A stretch of 28,079 bases of DNA, taken from assembly GCA_946415665.1 (NCBI GenBank), contig CAMKTI010000007.1, forward strand, positions 1 through 28,079. The letters are read 5' to 3'. The stretch is from an uncultured Clostridia bacterium. GTDB lineage: Bacteria > Bacillota > Clostridia > Lachnospirales > CAMVHY01. The notes under the pieces were generated by a model that worked only from the letters and a program-made list of their open reading frames with translations, did not search any database and had not been told where the DNA came from. Both the position numbers and the translations under genes were made by a program. This document shows, in pieces, positions 8,785-16,674 of the stretch (positions are counted from its first letter, which is position 1; the number at the start of each line of letters is the position of its first letter).

Positions 8785-10686
8785 TTATTCACTTCGTTTA
8801 AATAAAAAATTTATTTTTTTATAAAAAGAAACGACCAACAATGCAATACATAACAAAATAAAAAATAAAACCGATGCAGCATTATCAAATAAAAATTCAT
8901 CTTTTTTAAGCGCAATATTTATTTTTAAAACAGCAAAAATCGCCATTAAAATTCCGACCAATCCCTCGCCGGCAATTAATCCCGACGAAAACAAAATTCC
9001 ACGTTCTTTTGCTTCGCCTACACTATTTTTTGTCTTTGACATTTTTTCAAAATACTCACGTATAATTCCTCCGATTGCAACCGCGACAGTTAAACCAATT
9101 GGCAAAAATAAACCCAAAGCAAAAGACATCGAAGGCAATCCTAAAATTTCTATAAAAATCGTTATCCCAACTCCTGATAAAACTAAAGTCCATGGTAATT
9201 TCCCGCCCATAACACCATCTACAACCAATTTTATTAAAGAACCTTGTGGTGCTGGCAAAATATCTGAACCAAATGTGAACGCATTATCTAATAAACATAA
9301 AACTGGCACGATAATACATGCCGAAAAAATTAGACCAATAATAACTCCGATTTCTTGTTTTTTTGGAGTTGCGCCGACTAAAAAACCTGTTTTTAAAGTT
9401 TGCGCCATTAATCCTGAATTAGCTGAAATCAAGCAAACGATTATACCTATATAAAAAACAGTTTGCATTCCTTTGTTATCAATCATATTCATGGCTCTAA
9501 AAATATTTGCAGTAACTAAAAGTGTCGCAATTGTCATGCCAGAAATAGGTGAATTTGAAACTCCTACAACTCCAACCATTTTTGACGCAACCGTCGCAAA
9601 AAAAAATCCGAATAATAAAACCAACAGTGTCCCTAACCACCCGATTGGTAAAATGTTAAATATAGCTAATAAAACTAAAATCACTAATATACCATCAATT
9701 ATTAAATTTAAACTCAAATCGCGATCGGTACGTTTAACCCCGATTTTATTTTTAAACTCAAAATTTTTAATTGCCGCTCTAAAAGTTTTTATAATCGCTG
9801 GAAAACTTTTTATTAAACTAAAAATTCCGCCTGTTGCAATCGCTCCGGCTCCTATATATCTTAAATAATTTCCCCATAAATCATGTAAATTTAAATCTAT
9901 TATTTTTTTCGTTGCGGGATAAATTATTGCATTGCTCATGCTTCCAAACTGATAAATCAATGGCATAATTACACACCAACCTAAAATTCCTCCGCCTAAC
10001 ATATAACATGAAATTTCTTTGCCAATTATAAATCCGCCTCCTAATAGCGCGGGTGAAGCTTCTAGCCCTAAACCAGCGCCTTTAAAAAATTTAAAATCAT
10101 AATTTATTTGCGGATAAAAAATTTTTAATCCATCCGAACAAAATTTATAAATAGCTCCTAAAATTACACCAATAAACGCAGGTCTTGATTTATTTTTGCC
10201 CTGTTCCGAAGCAATCAAAATTTCTGTGCACGCCATGGACTCAGGATATGGCAAGTTTTCATGTTCATCAATTATTAAAGATTTTCTTAATGGCAACATA
10301 AAAAATATTCCAAGCAAACCGCCAACAATTGGCAAAGCAAACATATATTTTAAACTTGGCAAAGCAATATTATTTTCTTTTGCCCAAATAAATAAAGCTG
10401 GCAGCGAAAAAATCATTCCGCTTGCTACTGACTCTCCTGCACCACCTATACTCTGAATCATATTACATTCCAAAATATAATTTTTGCGGCTCATGCTTTT
10501 ATAAATTCCTATCGACAAAATCGAAATCGGAATCCCTGCACTAATCGTCAATCCCGTACGCAAACCTAAATACGCATTCATAGCACAAAATATCAAAGCA
10601 AAAAAAATTCCCAAAAAAATTGAACTCACTGTAAATTCGGGAAAATTATCTCTGTCGGAAACATATGGTTTAAAATCTTTTGACAC
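8785..10686 (-). CDS. OPT-family oligopeptide transporter
   Basis: A 633-residue polytopic membrane protein of the oligopeptide transporter (OPT) family, which imports short peptides, or in some members metal chelates, with protons. Family signatures are NAYLGLRTGLT (from about residue 37), GGAGESVASG, PYPESMACTE and GVSNSPISGM. The length and many hydrophobic spans fit bacterial OPT proteins of about 630-670 residues. The GTG at 10686 is preferred because AAGGGGTG is 6 nt upstream; a GTG at 10695 lies inside that ribosome-binding site. It is divergent from a small Xre regulator across a 184-bp gap that may control both. It ends at a shared terminator with the giant gene. The substrate cannot be read from the sequence. 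Confidence 0.92.
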   Translation of the reverse strand: MSKDFKPYVSDRDNFPEFTVSSIFLGIFFALIFCAMNAYLGLRTGLTISAGIPISILSIGIYKSMSRKNYILECNMIQSIGGAGESVASGMIFSLPALFIWAKENNIALPSLKYMFALPIVGGLLGIFFMLPLRKSLIIDEHENLPYPESMACTEILIASEQGKNKSRPAFIGVILGAIYKFCSDGLKIFYPQINYDFKFFKGAGLGLEASPALLGGGFIIGKEISCYMLGGGILGWCVIMPLIYQFGSMSNAIIYPATKKIIDLNLHDLWGNYLRYIGAGAIATGGIFSLIKSFPAIIKTFRAAIKNFEFKNKIGVKRTDRDLSLNLIIDGILVILVLLAIFNILPIGWLGTLLVLLFGFFFATVASKMVGVVGVSNSPISGMTIATLLVTANIFRAMNMIDNKGMQTVFYIGIIVCLISANSGLMAQTLKTGFLVGATPKKQEIGVIIGLIFSACIIVPVLCLLDNAFTFGSDILPAPQGSLIKLVVDGVMGGKLPWTLVLSGVGITIFIEILGLPSMSFALGLFLPIGLTVAVAIGGIIREYFEKMSKTKNSVGEAKERGILFSSGLIAGEGLVGILMAIFAVLKINIALKKDEFLFDNAASVLFFILLCIALLVVSFYKKINFLFKRSE

Positions 10687-10760
10687 AAAAATCACCCCTT
10701 AATAACCTATTTTAGCTTTATCTTAATAAATTTAATTTAAAACAGCAAGTACAAAAATAT

Positions 10761-10785
10761 TTTACTTTATTAATAAATTAGTAAA
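10761..10785. promoter_or_regulatory. Inverted repeat, possible operator in the OPT-Xre gap
   Basis: TTTACT and AGTAAA are 6-bp inverted arms that flank a self-complementary TTTATTAATAAA core, in the gap between the divergent OPT and xre genes. A two-fold symmetric site here would suit a dimeric Xre protein. AT-rich DNA produces such palindromes by chance, so this is tentative. Confidence 0.3.
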
Positions 10786-10811
10786 AAAAATTTGTCTTTT
10801 AAAAATTTTAC

Positions 10812-10840
10812 TTGACATTAATATAAAATCAATTTATAAT
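10812..10840 (+). promoter_or_regulatory. Consensus promoter for xre
   Basis: TTGACA (10812-10817), a 17-bp spacer and TATAAT (10835-10840) match both consensus hexamers perfectly. It lies 31 bp before the start codon of the small Xre regulator, with AAGGTGG in between. Confidence 0.85.
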
Positions 10841-10870
10841 AAATATAAAGAATAAAAGGTGGTGAAAAAT

Positions 10871-11080
10871 ATGGAAAACATTATTAGTCAATTAAGAAAA
10901 CAAAATCGTATAACCCAAGAATATCTTGCGAATGCACTTGGTGTTTCTCGACAAACTATCAGTGCAATTGAAAATGGACATTATTACCCGACCCTAAAAT
11001 TAGCTTTAAAAATTGCTCAATTTTTTAAATTACCAATCGAAAAAATTTTTACTTTTAAACCCAAACAAGATAAAAATTAA
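10871..11080 (+). CDS. Small Xre-family transcriptional regulator
   Basis: A 69-residue single-domain Cro/C1-type helix-turn-helix protein. The core TQEYLANALGVSRQTISAIE (15-34) is the classic two-helix motif, followed by the YYPTLKLALKIAQFF dimer-side helices. It resembles the small YozG/YgzD-like regulators of Firmicutes and has no sensor domain. The ATG at 10871 is chosen because AAGGTGG sits about 8 nt upstream; the tandem GTG codons at 10859-10864 overlap that site. The perfect consensus promoter suggests constitutive or self-repressed expression. The divergent OPT transporter is the obvious candidate target, by position only. Confidence 0.9.
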   Translation: MENIISQLRKQNRITQEYLANALGVSRQTISAIENGHYYPTLKLALKIAQFFKLPIEKIFTFKPKQDKN

Positions 11081-11101
11081 ATTTATAAAAATGCACTACA
11101 T

Positions 11102-11141
11102 AAAAAAATATCGTCGAGCTTTCTCTCTTCGATATTTTTTT
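11102..11141. terminator. Bidirectional intrinsic terminator after xre and tcdA
   Basis: An A-run followed by TATCG (11109-11113) pairs with CGATA and a T-run (11130-11141), giving a 12-bp stem with a 16-nt loop. It separates xre (plus) from tcdA (minus) and overlaps the tcdA stop codon. Confidence 0.75.
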
Positions 11142-11844
11142 ATTTTTTTATCACATTATTTATAATTTCTGAGGCAATTAATAATCCTGCAACCGACGGA
11201 ACGTAAGCAACACTCCCAACAATTTTTTCTTTTTTATTTTTATTATCATAATTTATTTTTATTGGCTTTTCATCGGAATAACAAACTTTTAATTTTTTTA
11301 TTCCGTGTTTTTTTAATTCATGCCGAATTATTTTTGCCAGCGGACAATATTTCGTTTCAAAAATATCTGCTAATTTTATTTTACTCGGCTCAATTTTATT
11401 TCCCATTCCCATGCAACTTATTATTTTTAAATCCAATTTATCCGCTAATAAAATAATACTTATCTTAGATTTTACACTATCTATTGCATCAACAACATAA
11501 TCATAATTTTTATTCAAAATCTCAAAAATATTATTTTCATCAACAAATTTATTCCAAATTTTTATTTTTGCCTCTGGATTTATATTTAAAATTCTTCTGC
11601 GCGCAATTTCAACTTTTAATTCATTTATATTATTTATACTCGCGAATATTTGCCTATTAATATTACTTTCACTAATTTTATCATGATCAACAAGAGTTAA
11701 ATTATAAATTCCCGAACGTACCAAAGCTTCGCAAACATATCCTCCAACTCCACCAAGTCCAAAAATAATCACATTTAAATTTTTTAGTTTTCCCATATTT
11801 TCTTTTCCAAATAAAATTTCTGTTCTAATAAATTTCTCATTCAT
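11140..11844 (-). CDS. tcdA: tRNA threonylcarbamoyladenosine dehydratase (TcdA/CsdL), ThiF/E1 fold
   Basis: A 234-residue E1-like (ThiF/HesA) ATP-binding protein. The glycine-rich nucleotide loop GLGGVG is at 29-34, LVDHD at 51-55 binds the ribose, and NINRQ (61-65) supplies the family arginine. VVDAIDSVKSK and the PLAKIIRHELKK segment match TcdA, which cyclises t6A37 of tRNAs to ct6A using ATP. No CxxC zinc pair as in ThiF/MoeB is seen, and no thiS or moaD is nearby, which supports TcdA. The ATG at 11844 is chosen because MNEKFIRTE aligns with usual family N-termini; an in-frame ATG lies 3 codons upstream. It overlaps the end of rqcH by 8 nt, so the two are probably translationally coupled. 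Both act on tRNA or translation. Confidence 0.87.
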   Translation of the reverse strand: MNEKFIRTEILFGKENMGKLKNLNVIIFGLGGVGGYVCEALVRSGIYNLTLVDHDKISESNINRQIFASINNINELKVEIARRRILNINPEAKIKIWNKFVDENNIFEILNKNYDYVVDAIDSVKSKISIILLADKLDLKIISCMGMGNKIEPSKIKLADIFETKYCPLAKIIRHELKKHGIKKLKVCYSDEKPIKINYDNKNKKEKIVGSVAYVPSVAGLLIASEIINNVIKK

Positions 11845-13534
11845 ATTTCTCATCCCATTTTAATTTCTCAATCAAATTTTTGTCCACGCTTATACATAAA
11901 GTCTTATAATTTTTATAAATAACCATACCCGGTCTCGCGCCAGGCATTTTTTTTATGAATTTCTTTTGTGTGTAATCAACTTCAACATTTTTTAAATCTT
12001 TGGCTTTGCTATAAAAAACACAAATATTTGCCGCTTCAAAAATTGCCTGCTCAGAAATATTTTTTTGATTTAATCTAATAATTACGTGCGCGCTCGGCAT
12101 ATTTTTTACATGCAACCAAATATCATTCCCGTTCGCAAATTTAAAACTCAAATAATCATTTTGCAAATTATTTTTGCCTACATAAATATCAAATCCATCG
12201 TTCGAAACAAATCTCATCGGCAGATTTTTTTTCTTTTCAATTTTATTTTTCTTATTTTTTACTCGCTTTTTAATTATTTTTTGCTCATACAATTCATCGC
12301 GAATATTATCTATATCTTCATCAGACTCACACAAATTTAAATTTTCTTCCACGCTTTTAAAATATTCCAACTCAATTTTATTTTTATTTATTTGCTCAAT
12401 CAAAACATTTTCCGCACGCTTTTTCTTATTATATTTTTTAAAATACAAATTCGCATTTTCAACCAAACTTAAATTTTTATCCAAATTTATTCTTATTTTT
12501 TTATTCCCATCATAATAATTTTCCAAAAAAATAAACTCCTGCCAAACAAAATTTTTATACGCATTTGCCATTATCAACTCAGCAAATAATTTTAATTCGT
12601 CTTTATCTTTTGCCCGCGCCAAATCTTTTTTTTGCAGCTCGATTTTTTTTTCATACTTCAAAATATTTCCCAAAATAATTTTTTCTAAATCCGATTTTTT
12701 TTGCTTTAAATAATCATGTTTTATTTTATCGCTATAAAATTTTTCAATCGCATCAAACACACTTTCATAACTTTCCTTTTTATAATCAGCCAAACTTTTT
12801 AAATCTACACTAGCCAAATATTTTGCATTATTTTCTTTGTCAAATAAAACTTGATTCATAAATTTATTTTCCAAAATATCTTTTCTTATAACTTTATAAT
12901 CCAAATCATTTTTTTTTCTAAAATTAATTTCCGTCGCCATTAATTTTCCAAATCCATTAAAAATTTTTTCTGGCGCATCATTTTTTTTAATCAAATCAAC
13001 AAATTCATTTTCGCTTATTTTTCTCAAATCAAATTTATTTTCATCACAAATCAATTTATATTCTAAACCCGGCAAAATTTCCCTCTTCGAACTTTTTTTA
13101 AAATCAATATGTTTTATCGCGTCCAAAATAATATTTTTTTCATTTTTATCAACCAAAATAGTATTGCTATGCTTTCCCATAATCTCAATTATCAAATCAT
13201 AAAAAAATCTATCCCCAAATTCATCAACATTCTCTAATTTAAAATTTATTATCCTGTCAAAATTAATTTGCTCGATGTCAATAATTTTCGCATTTAAAAT
13301 ATATTTCCTTAAAATCATACAAAACATTGGCGCATTAACTGGATTTTCTTTATATTTTTTTTCGCTCAAAAAATAAATTCCAGGATAATTCGCATTTGCT
13401 GACAATAATATTCTTTTTTTCTTTACAAATAATAAAATCTCATTTTTTTCCGGCTGATAAATTTTATTTACATGCGCACCCAAAATATTTTTTTTTAATT
13501 CATAAACAATCGACGCAATAACTATTCCATCCAT
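11837..13534 (-). CDS. rqcH: Rqc2/RqcH ribosome quality-control protein (NFACT family)
   Basis: A 565-residue NFACT protein, once called fibronectin-binding protein FbpA. In bacteria RqcH binds stalled 50S subunits with peptidyl-tRNA and adds alanine tails that mark the chain for ClpXP. The NFACT-N domain starts MDGIVIASIVYEL and contains the DR pair (Asp93-Arg94) needed for Ala-tRNA recruitment in known homologs. A long charged coiled-coil middle (about 260-400) follows, then the NFACT-R domain with DIYVGKNNLQND and DIWLHVKNMPSAH near the C-terminus. Length is near the usual 570. The ATG is preceded by AAGGGG at 12 nt. Its last codons overlap tcdA. Confidence 0.93.
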   Translation of the reverse strand: MDGIVIASIVYELKKNILGAHVNKIYQPEKNEILLFVKKKRILLSANANYPGIYFLSEKKYKENPVNAPMFCMILRKYILNAKIIDIEQINFDRIINFKLENVDEFGDRFFYDLIIEIMGKHSNTILVDKNEKNIILDAIKHIDFKKSSKREILPGLEYKLICDENKFDLRKISENEFVDLIKKNDAPEKIFNGFGKLMATEINFRKKNDLDYKVIRKDILENKFMNQVLFDKENNAKYLASVDLKSLADYKKESYESVFDAIEKFYSDKIKHDYLKQKKSDLEKIILGNILKYEKKIELQKKDLARAKDKDELKLFAELIMANAYKNFVWQEFIFLENYYDGNKKIRINLDKNLSLVENANLYFKKYNKKKRAENVLIEQINKNKIELEYFKSVEENLNLCESDEDIDNIRDELYEQKIIKKRVKNKKNKIEKKKNLPMRFVSNDGFDIYVGKNNLQNDYLSFKFANGNDIWLHVKNMPSAHVIIRLNQKNISEQAIFEAANICVFYSKAKDLKNVEVDYTQKKFIKKMPGARPGMVIYKNYKTLCISVDKNLIEKLKWDEKYE

Positions 13535-13630
13535 AATTTTATTTTTCCCCTTCCCAAATAAATTTTTTTTTGCGTATAAAAATAAAATCCAACGTTAATA
13601 ATATAAAAAAAACAGCGAGGTGTTTATATC

Positions 13631-13789
13631 ATGAAAAAATTTTCATCCGGATTAATTTTGGGTGGCATGCTATGCGCAATTGGTTTTGCAACTTTTTTAA
13701 GCGACAAAAAAAATCGCCGTAGTTTAAAAAAACAGGGCGACAAATTTTTAAACAAAACATCAGATATGCTTGACGATATCTATGATTAA
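13631..13789 (+). CDS. Small YtxH-like membrane protein (52 residues)
   Basis: A short gene with a good ribosome-binding site (GAGGTG, 8 nt before the ATG). The product has one N-terminal membrane segment (residues about 5-23, GLILGGMLCAIGFATF) followed by a basic SDKKNRRSLKK stretch and an amphipathic, acidic C-terminal helix. A glycine-rich membrane span followed by a Lys/Arg-rich helix is the layout of the YtxH family of Firmicute envelope proteins, whose role is not well defined. It is divergent from rqcH, and its final 4 nt overlap the 3' end of degV on the other strand. Family assignment is tentative; that it is a gene is likely. Confidence 0.7.
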   Translation: MKKFSSGLILGGMLCAIGFATFLSDKKNRRSLKKQGDKFLNKTSDMLDDIYD

Positions 13790-14658
13790 TTTTTATTAAA
13801 TTTTTTTGTACATGCAACACCTAAAACACTTGGACCAATATGTGAGCCGATAATTATTCCGACTTTTATCGGCTCAAATTTTATTTTTATCCCATTTTCT
13901 TTCAGTGCCTCTAAAATTTCTTTTGCTTCTTTTTCAACACATGAATGCATCACTGCAAATTCATAATTTTCTTTTGACTCCGTCTCCGAAATTAATTTTA
14001 TCAACTCATCAATCGATTTTTTTCTACCTCGAACTTTTTCATACGGAAATAATTCGCCGTTTCTCACTGTCACAACTGGTTTAATATTAAAAAAATCTCC
14101 AGCAATAGCCGAAACTTTTCCAATTCGCCCACCTTTCTGCAAATAATTTAACGAATCAACAGTAAAAAATAATTTTGTGTCAAGCTTTGTTTTCTCAATA
14201 AATTCGACGGTTTCAAAAATATTACAGCCCGATTTTTTTGCTTCACAAGCTTCTAAAACTAAAAGTCCTTGTCCCATCGAAATTTGACCAGAATCCAAAA
14301 AAAATATATTTGCGTCCGGAAATTCTTTTTTTAAATCATTAAGTATTCCAAGCAAACCTGAATATACTCCGCTAAACTTTGACGACATCGAAATATATAA
14401 AATATCCAAATTCTGCCGCAGATAAAATCTAAAAAAATTCATAAACTCATCAAGCGCCGGAAAAGAAGTTTTTGCAAATAAATTTTTGTCATCCAAAATT
14501 TTCTGATAAAAATCATCGACTGATATATCGATACGCTCTTTTAAATAATTTTTTCCGTCAACACAAGTATAAAATGGCATAAAATCAATTTTGTTCTCTA
14601 ACAATAATTTATCTGGAATATCAGAACAACTATCTGTCAAAATTTTAAAGTCACGCAT
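13786..14658 (-). CDS. DegV-family fatty-acid-binding protein (FakB-like)
   Basis: A 290-residue DegV protein. In Firmicutes these present a fatty acid to the kinase FakA for phosphorylation and phospholipid synthesis. Motifs: TDSCSDIP (8-14) at the start of the first domain, AKTSFPALDEF (62-72, the TS-x-P loop), YISMSSKFSGVYSG (88-101), the FTVDSLNYLQKGGRIGK region and GPSVLGV close to the end. Length matches the usual 280-290. The ATG at 14658 is chosen because GGAGG lies 6 nt upstream; 20 further open codons upstream are probably not translated. No fakA partner is in the window. Confidence 0.9.
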   Translation of the reverse strand: MRDFKILTDSCSDIPDKLLLENKIDFMPFYTCVDGKNYLKERIDISVDDFYQKILDDKNLFAKTSFPALDEFMNFFRFYLRQNLDILYISMSSKFSGVYSGLLGILNDLKKEFPDANIFFLDSGQISMGQGLLVLEACEAKKSGCNIFETVEFIEKTKLDTKLFFTVDSLNYLQKGGRIGKVSAIAGDFFNIKPVVTVRNGELFPYEKVRGRKKSIDELIKLISETESKENYEFAVMHSCVEKEAKEILEALKENGIKIKFEPIKVGIIIGSHIGPSVLGVACTKKFNKN

Positions 14659-14748
14659 GAAAATCCTCCGGTAAAAAAAATTTTTTGAAATTATAGAGCT
14701 TAATAAAATAAAATTCAAACCTTTTTGACTTAAAAAAAATTAATTGGC

Positions 14749-14784
14749 AAAAAAAAATCCGAATTTAAAATCCGGATTTTATTT
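14749..14784 (-). terminator. Intrinsic terminator of the truncated membrane-protein gene
   Basis: On the minus strand AAAATCCG, an 11-nt loop and CGGATTTT (plus strand 14754-14761 and 14773-14780) are followed by a run of T. It lies just past the stop of the remnant at 14815, so that gene's 3' end is still intact. Confidence 0.75.
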
Positions 14785-14814
14785 TATAACAATATATTTT
14801 GTGTTGATTAAAAA

Positions 14815-15128
14815 TTAAACATCGATTAGGTTGTTATTTCCTTCATTATTTTTTTCTTTATTATCAGGAAATCTTGCATTCAGACATTGTTTCACTGCAT
14901 CAAAATAGCGAGCACCAAAAGAAAGTTTTTGTTCAGCTTCAATTCTTGTTTGGGATTTATAAATATCTAACCGTGCATTGTATATTCGATCGTTGATTAT
15001 CCCTTTAACATAATCAATTGCTTTCTCAAAAGCTTTATAAAACGGATAAAGCACCAAGAGAGATATAAACTTCAATATAAAGATTTTAATAATGATAAAA
15101 AGTACTATCATCGCGGCAATGCAAACTA
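14815..15128 (-). pseudogene. 3' part of a membrane-protein gene, cut by IS630
   Basis: The minus strand is open from the IS630 boundary to a stop at 14815, giving about 104 residues. These are a hydrophobic segment (VCIAAMIVLFIIIKIFIL then FISLLVLYPFY), a basic-acidic helical part (FEKAIDYVKGIINDRIYNARLDIYK, split here as two runs) and an Asn-rich tail (EKNNEGNNNLIDV). The frame runs on into the IS, but those codons are antisense IS sequence, so the original 5' end is lost. The hydrophobic segment plus short polar tail recalls the end of the giant protein, although I see no real sequence similarity. Product unknown; its terminator is retained. Confidence 0.6.
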
Positions 15129-15677
15129 TAGTGTAACAACAATGATAATTGCCTATTACAAAAGTCCTAAATGTGGTATTATATACAAAGGTCAGAGGAG
15201 GGCTATGAATATGAATACAAGAAGCTTTATACATAATCCAAAAGGACTGCTACGCGAAGCCAAGAAAATAGTAAATTAATCTGACGATACAAAATATGTT
15301 TTTCGTGTGGCTATGGTTAGGTTAACTTTATGTTACAACGTACTGTCACAGCAGCAGAGTTAAGCGACCTATCTGGAATTCCACAACGGTACACTTTCAG
15401 AATGGGTCAAAAATGTTGATGAGGAAGGTTTTGAGTCTCTTCGCGCCAAAAAACAACCTGGCAAAAAACCAAAACTCAACGGTAAGCAAACGGCAAAAAT
15501 CAAAGATGCTCTTTTGAAACCGGCAGCTGAGTCTGGTTACTATGTTTGGAGCGGAATAACGCTTTCTGATTACACAAAAGAGACATATGCTTGTGCTGAA
15601 CCCAATGAATACCTAAAGTAGTTATTCTCATTTCATTTTTTTATTGAGCTATTGCCATAAGTCAATGTCGTTCACTA
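15129..15677 (+). mobile_element. Internally deleted IS630-type element with both ends (549 bp)
   Basis: The left end TAGTGTAACAACAATGA (from 15129) and the right end, whose complement reads TAGTGAACGACATTGA (15662-15677), are near-perfect inverted repeats flanked by TA on both sides (15127-15128 and 15678-15679). This is the TA target duplication of the IS630/Tc1-mariner group. The first 470 bp are closely similar to the copy starting at 27474; after that the transposase is missing its middle. Full IS630 elements are about 1.1 kb, so this is a MITE-like deletion derivative. Confidence 0.8.
15205..15621 (+). pseudogene. IS630 transposase remnant (N-terminal DNA-binding part)
   Basis: It starts at an ATG behind GAGGAGG and is broken by an in-frame TAA, a 5-bp tandem insertion and a +1 shift at about 15391. 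Joined across the shifts it reads TAAELSDLSGIPQR then TLSEWVKNVDEEGFESLRAK, PGKKPKL and YVWSGITLSDY, the winged-helix DNA-binding domain of IS630 transposases. The DDE catalytic core is deleted; the last residues (AEPNEYLK) may be the original C-terminus. It cannot encode a working transposase. Confidence 0.8.
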
Positions 15678-15679
15678 TA

Positions 15680-15855
15680 ATTATCGTACGGTTAATGCAT
15701 TAAATAACAAAAGTATTTCTTCTTTTCCTAAAGAGTTTCACCTGAAAAACAAAAGCCAAAATGAATTTCTTCAAAACAATCAAAATATTAATTCTCTTAG
15801 CGAAAGATACAAAGATGCTACTAGCGAATTTGACAATCAAAACAATTCATTGTAA
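15680..15855 (+). pseudogene. Orphan C-terminal coding fragment of unknown protein
   Basis: Directly after the IS630 right end the plus strand is open for about 57 codons to a TAA at 15853 with no start codon. It is polar and Asn/Ser/Gln-rich, including SFPKEFHLKNKSQNEF and NINSLSERYKDATSEFD. It looks like the tail of a gene whose front was lost when the IS inserted or recombined. It does not continue the minus-strand gene on the other side of the IS, so the site has been rearranged. Function unknown. Confidence 0.4.
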
Positions 15856-16369
15856 AATAAATATGTTTCGCGTACGATGATATCTTTTTAGACAGCATCT
15901 ATGTGATGAGAAATAAAGGAAAAAATGGAATTTAAACAGCATAAAGATATAACAAACATAGATAGAAGCAATGAAAGCATCAAGAGTTTTAGCGTAACGA
16001 TCGGCGATACCGCGCTAGCGTTTAAAAGCAAGAAAAGTATTCTTGATAATATGTAAAAAACAATAAAGTTTACGGTAAGGTTATTGTATCTTTTTTTAAA
16101 ACCTTAGAAACTTTATAATCACGCTGTTCAACTCTACTGCGTTTTGGAAAAATAAGCGGGCTTATATTTCGTGCGGTGGTATAAGACAAAATTTCGTTAG
16201 TATCATAGGCGCAATCTGCAAAGGCTAAATTTATATCGATATTTTTGATTAAATTAATAGCTTCTGTGCAATCGAAACGTGTTTCTTCTGTAACGATGAA
16301 TTTGACAGATATTTCGTGTTCATTGGCAGCTGAGTTTTTTCTCGAATTGAGTATTTTCCAATATTTCAA
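15847..16369 (-). pseudogene. IS5-family transposase remnant
   Basis: The minus strand encodes the C-terminal half of an IS5/IS427-type DDE transposase in pieces. KFIVTEETRFDCTEA, INLAFADCAYDTNEI (the second catalytic Asp region, ADKAYD in active copies), ISPLIFPKRSRVEQRDYK and, after a frameshift, NTFLAFKR-stop-RGIADRYAKTLDAF are recognisable. At least one frameshift and an in-frame TAG break it, and the N-terminal part is missing. I could not find paired inverted repeats, so the element ends are undefined. Confidence 0.7.
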
Positions 16370-16674
16370 ATATTGCTATCGAATAAATCTTGTATGCCAT
16401 TATATTTTATAGCTTCTTATTTCTCTTTTTTATCTTTTTTTCATGTAGGTAGCATCCAACTTTTGAGCTCAATTCGTAGATTATATCTCAACAAAATTGA
16501 TTTTCAAACCATAAAATAAAAAAGAGCCAAACAAAATTCTGCTTTTCGTTGACTCTACCAATATTTAAAATTCATACCTAGTTTTTTTTCAAAGCCACAA
16601 TATTACCGAATTACCGATTATTTTTATCTTTTGCCCCATCTTATTTTCATATTGCCACAAATATTTTACCCAAA
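16370..16674. other. Non-coding gap between the IS5 remnant and prs
   Basis: This stretch has no convincing gene. It contains the prs terminator at about 16517-16556 and otherwise AT-rich sequence. A short minus-strand frame beginning MAYKIYS near 16400 has no ribosome-binding site and runs into the IS5 remnant in another frame, so I do not call it. Confidence 0.5.
16517..16556 (-). terminator. Intrinsic terminator of the glgA-prs operon
   Basis: On the minus strand AGAGTCAA (16549-16556) pairs with TTGGCTCT (16523-16530), 8 bp with one G-U, followed by TTTTTTATTTT. It lies about 120 bp past the prs stop. Confidence 0.65.

Noticed and set aside
15129..15234. Extension of the truncated membrane gene into MYKASCIHIHS...
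   Set aside because: Those codons are antisense to the left end of IS630, and the same DNA occurs at 27474, so they are not part of the original gene.
14815..16674. A possible defence island around the IS remnants
   Set aside because: No toxin-antitoxin, restriction, nuclease or Abi motif could be found; the content is transposase debris and gene tails.
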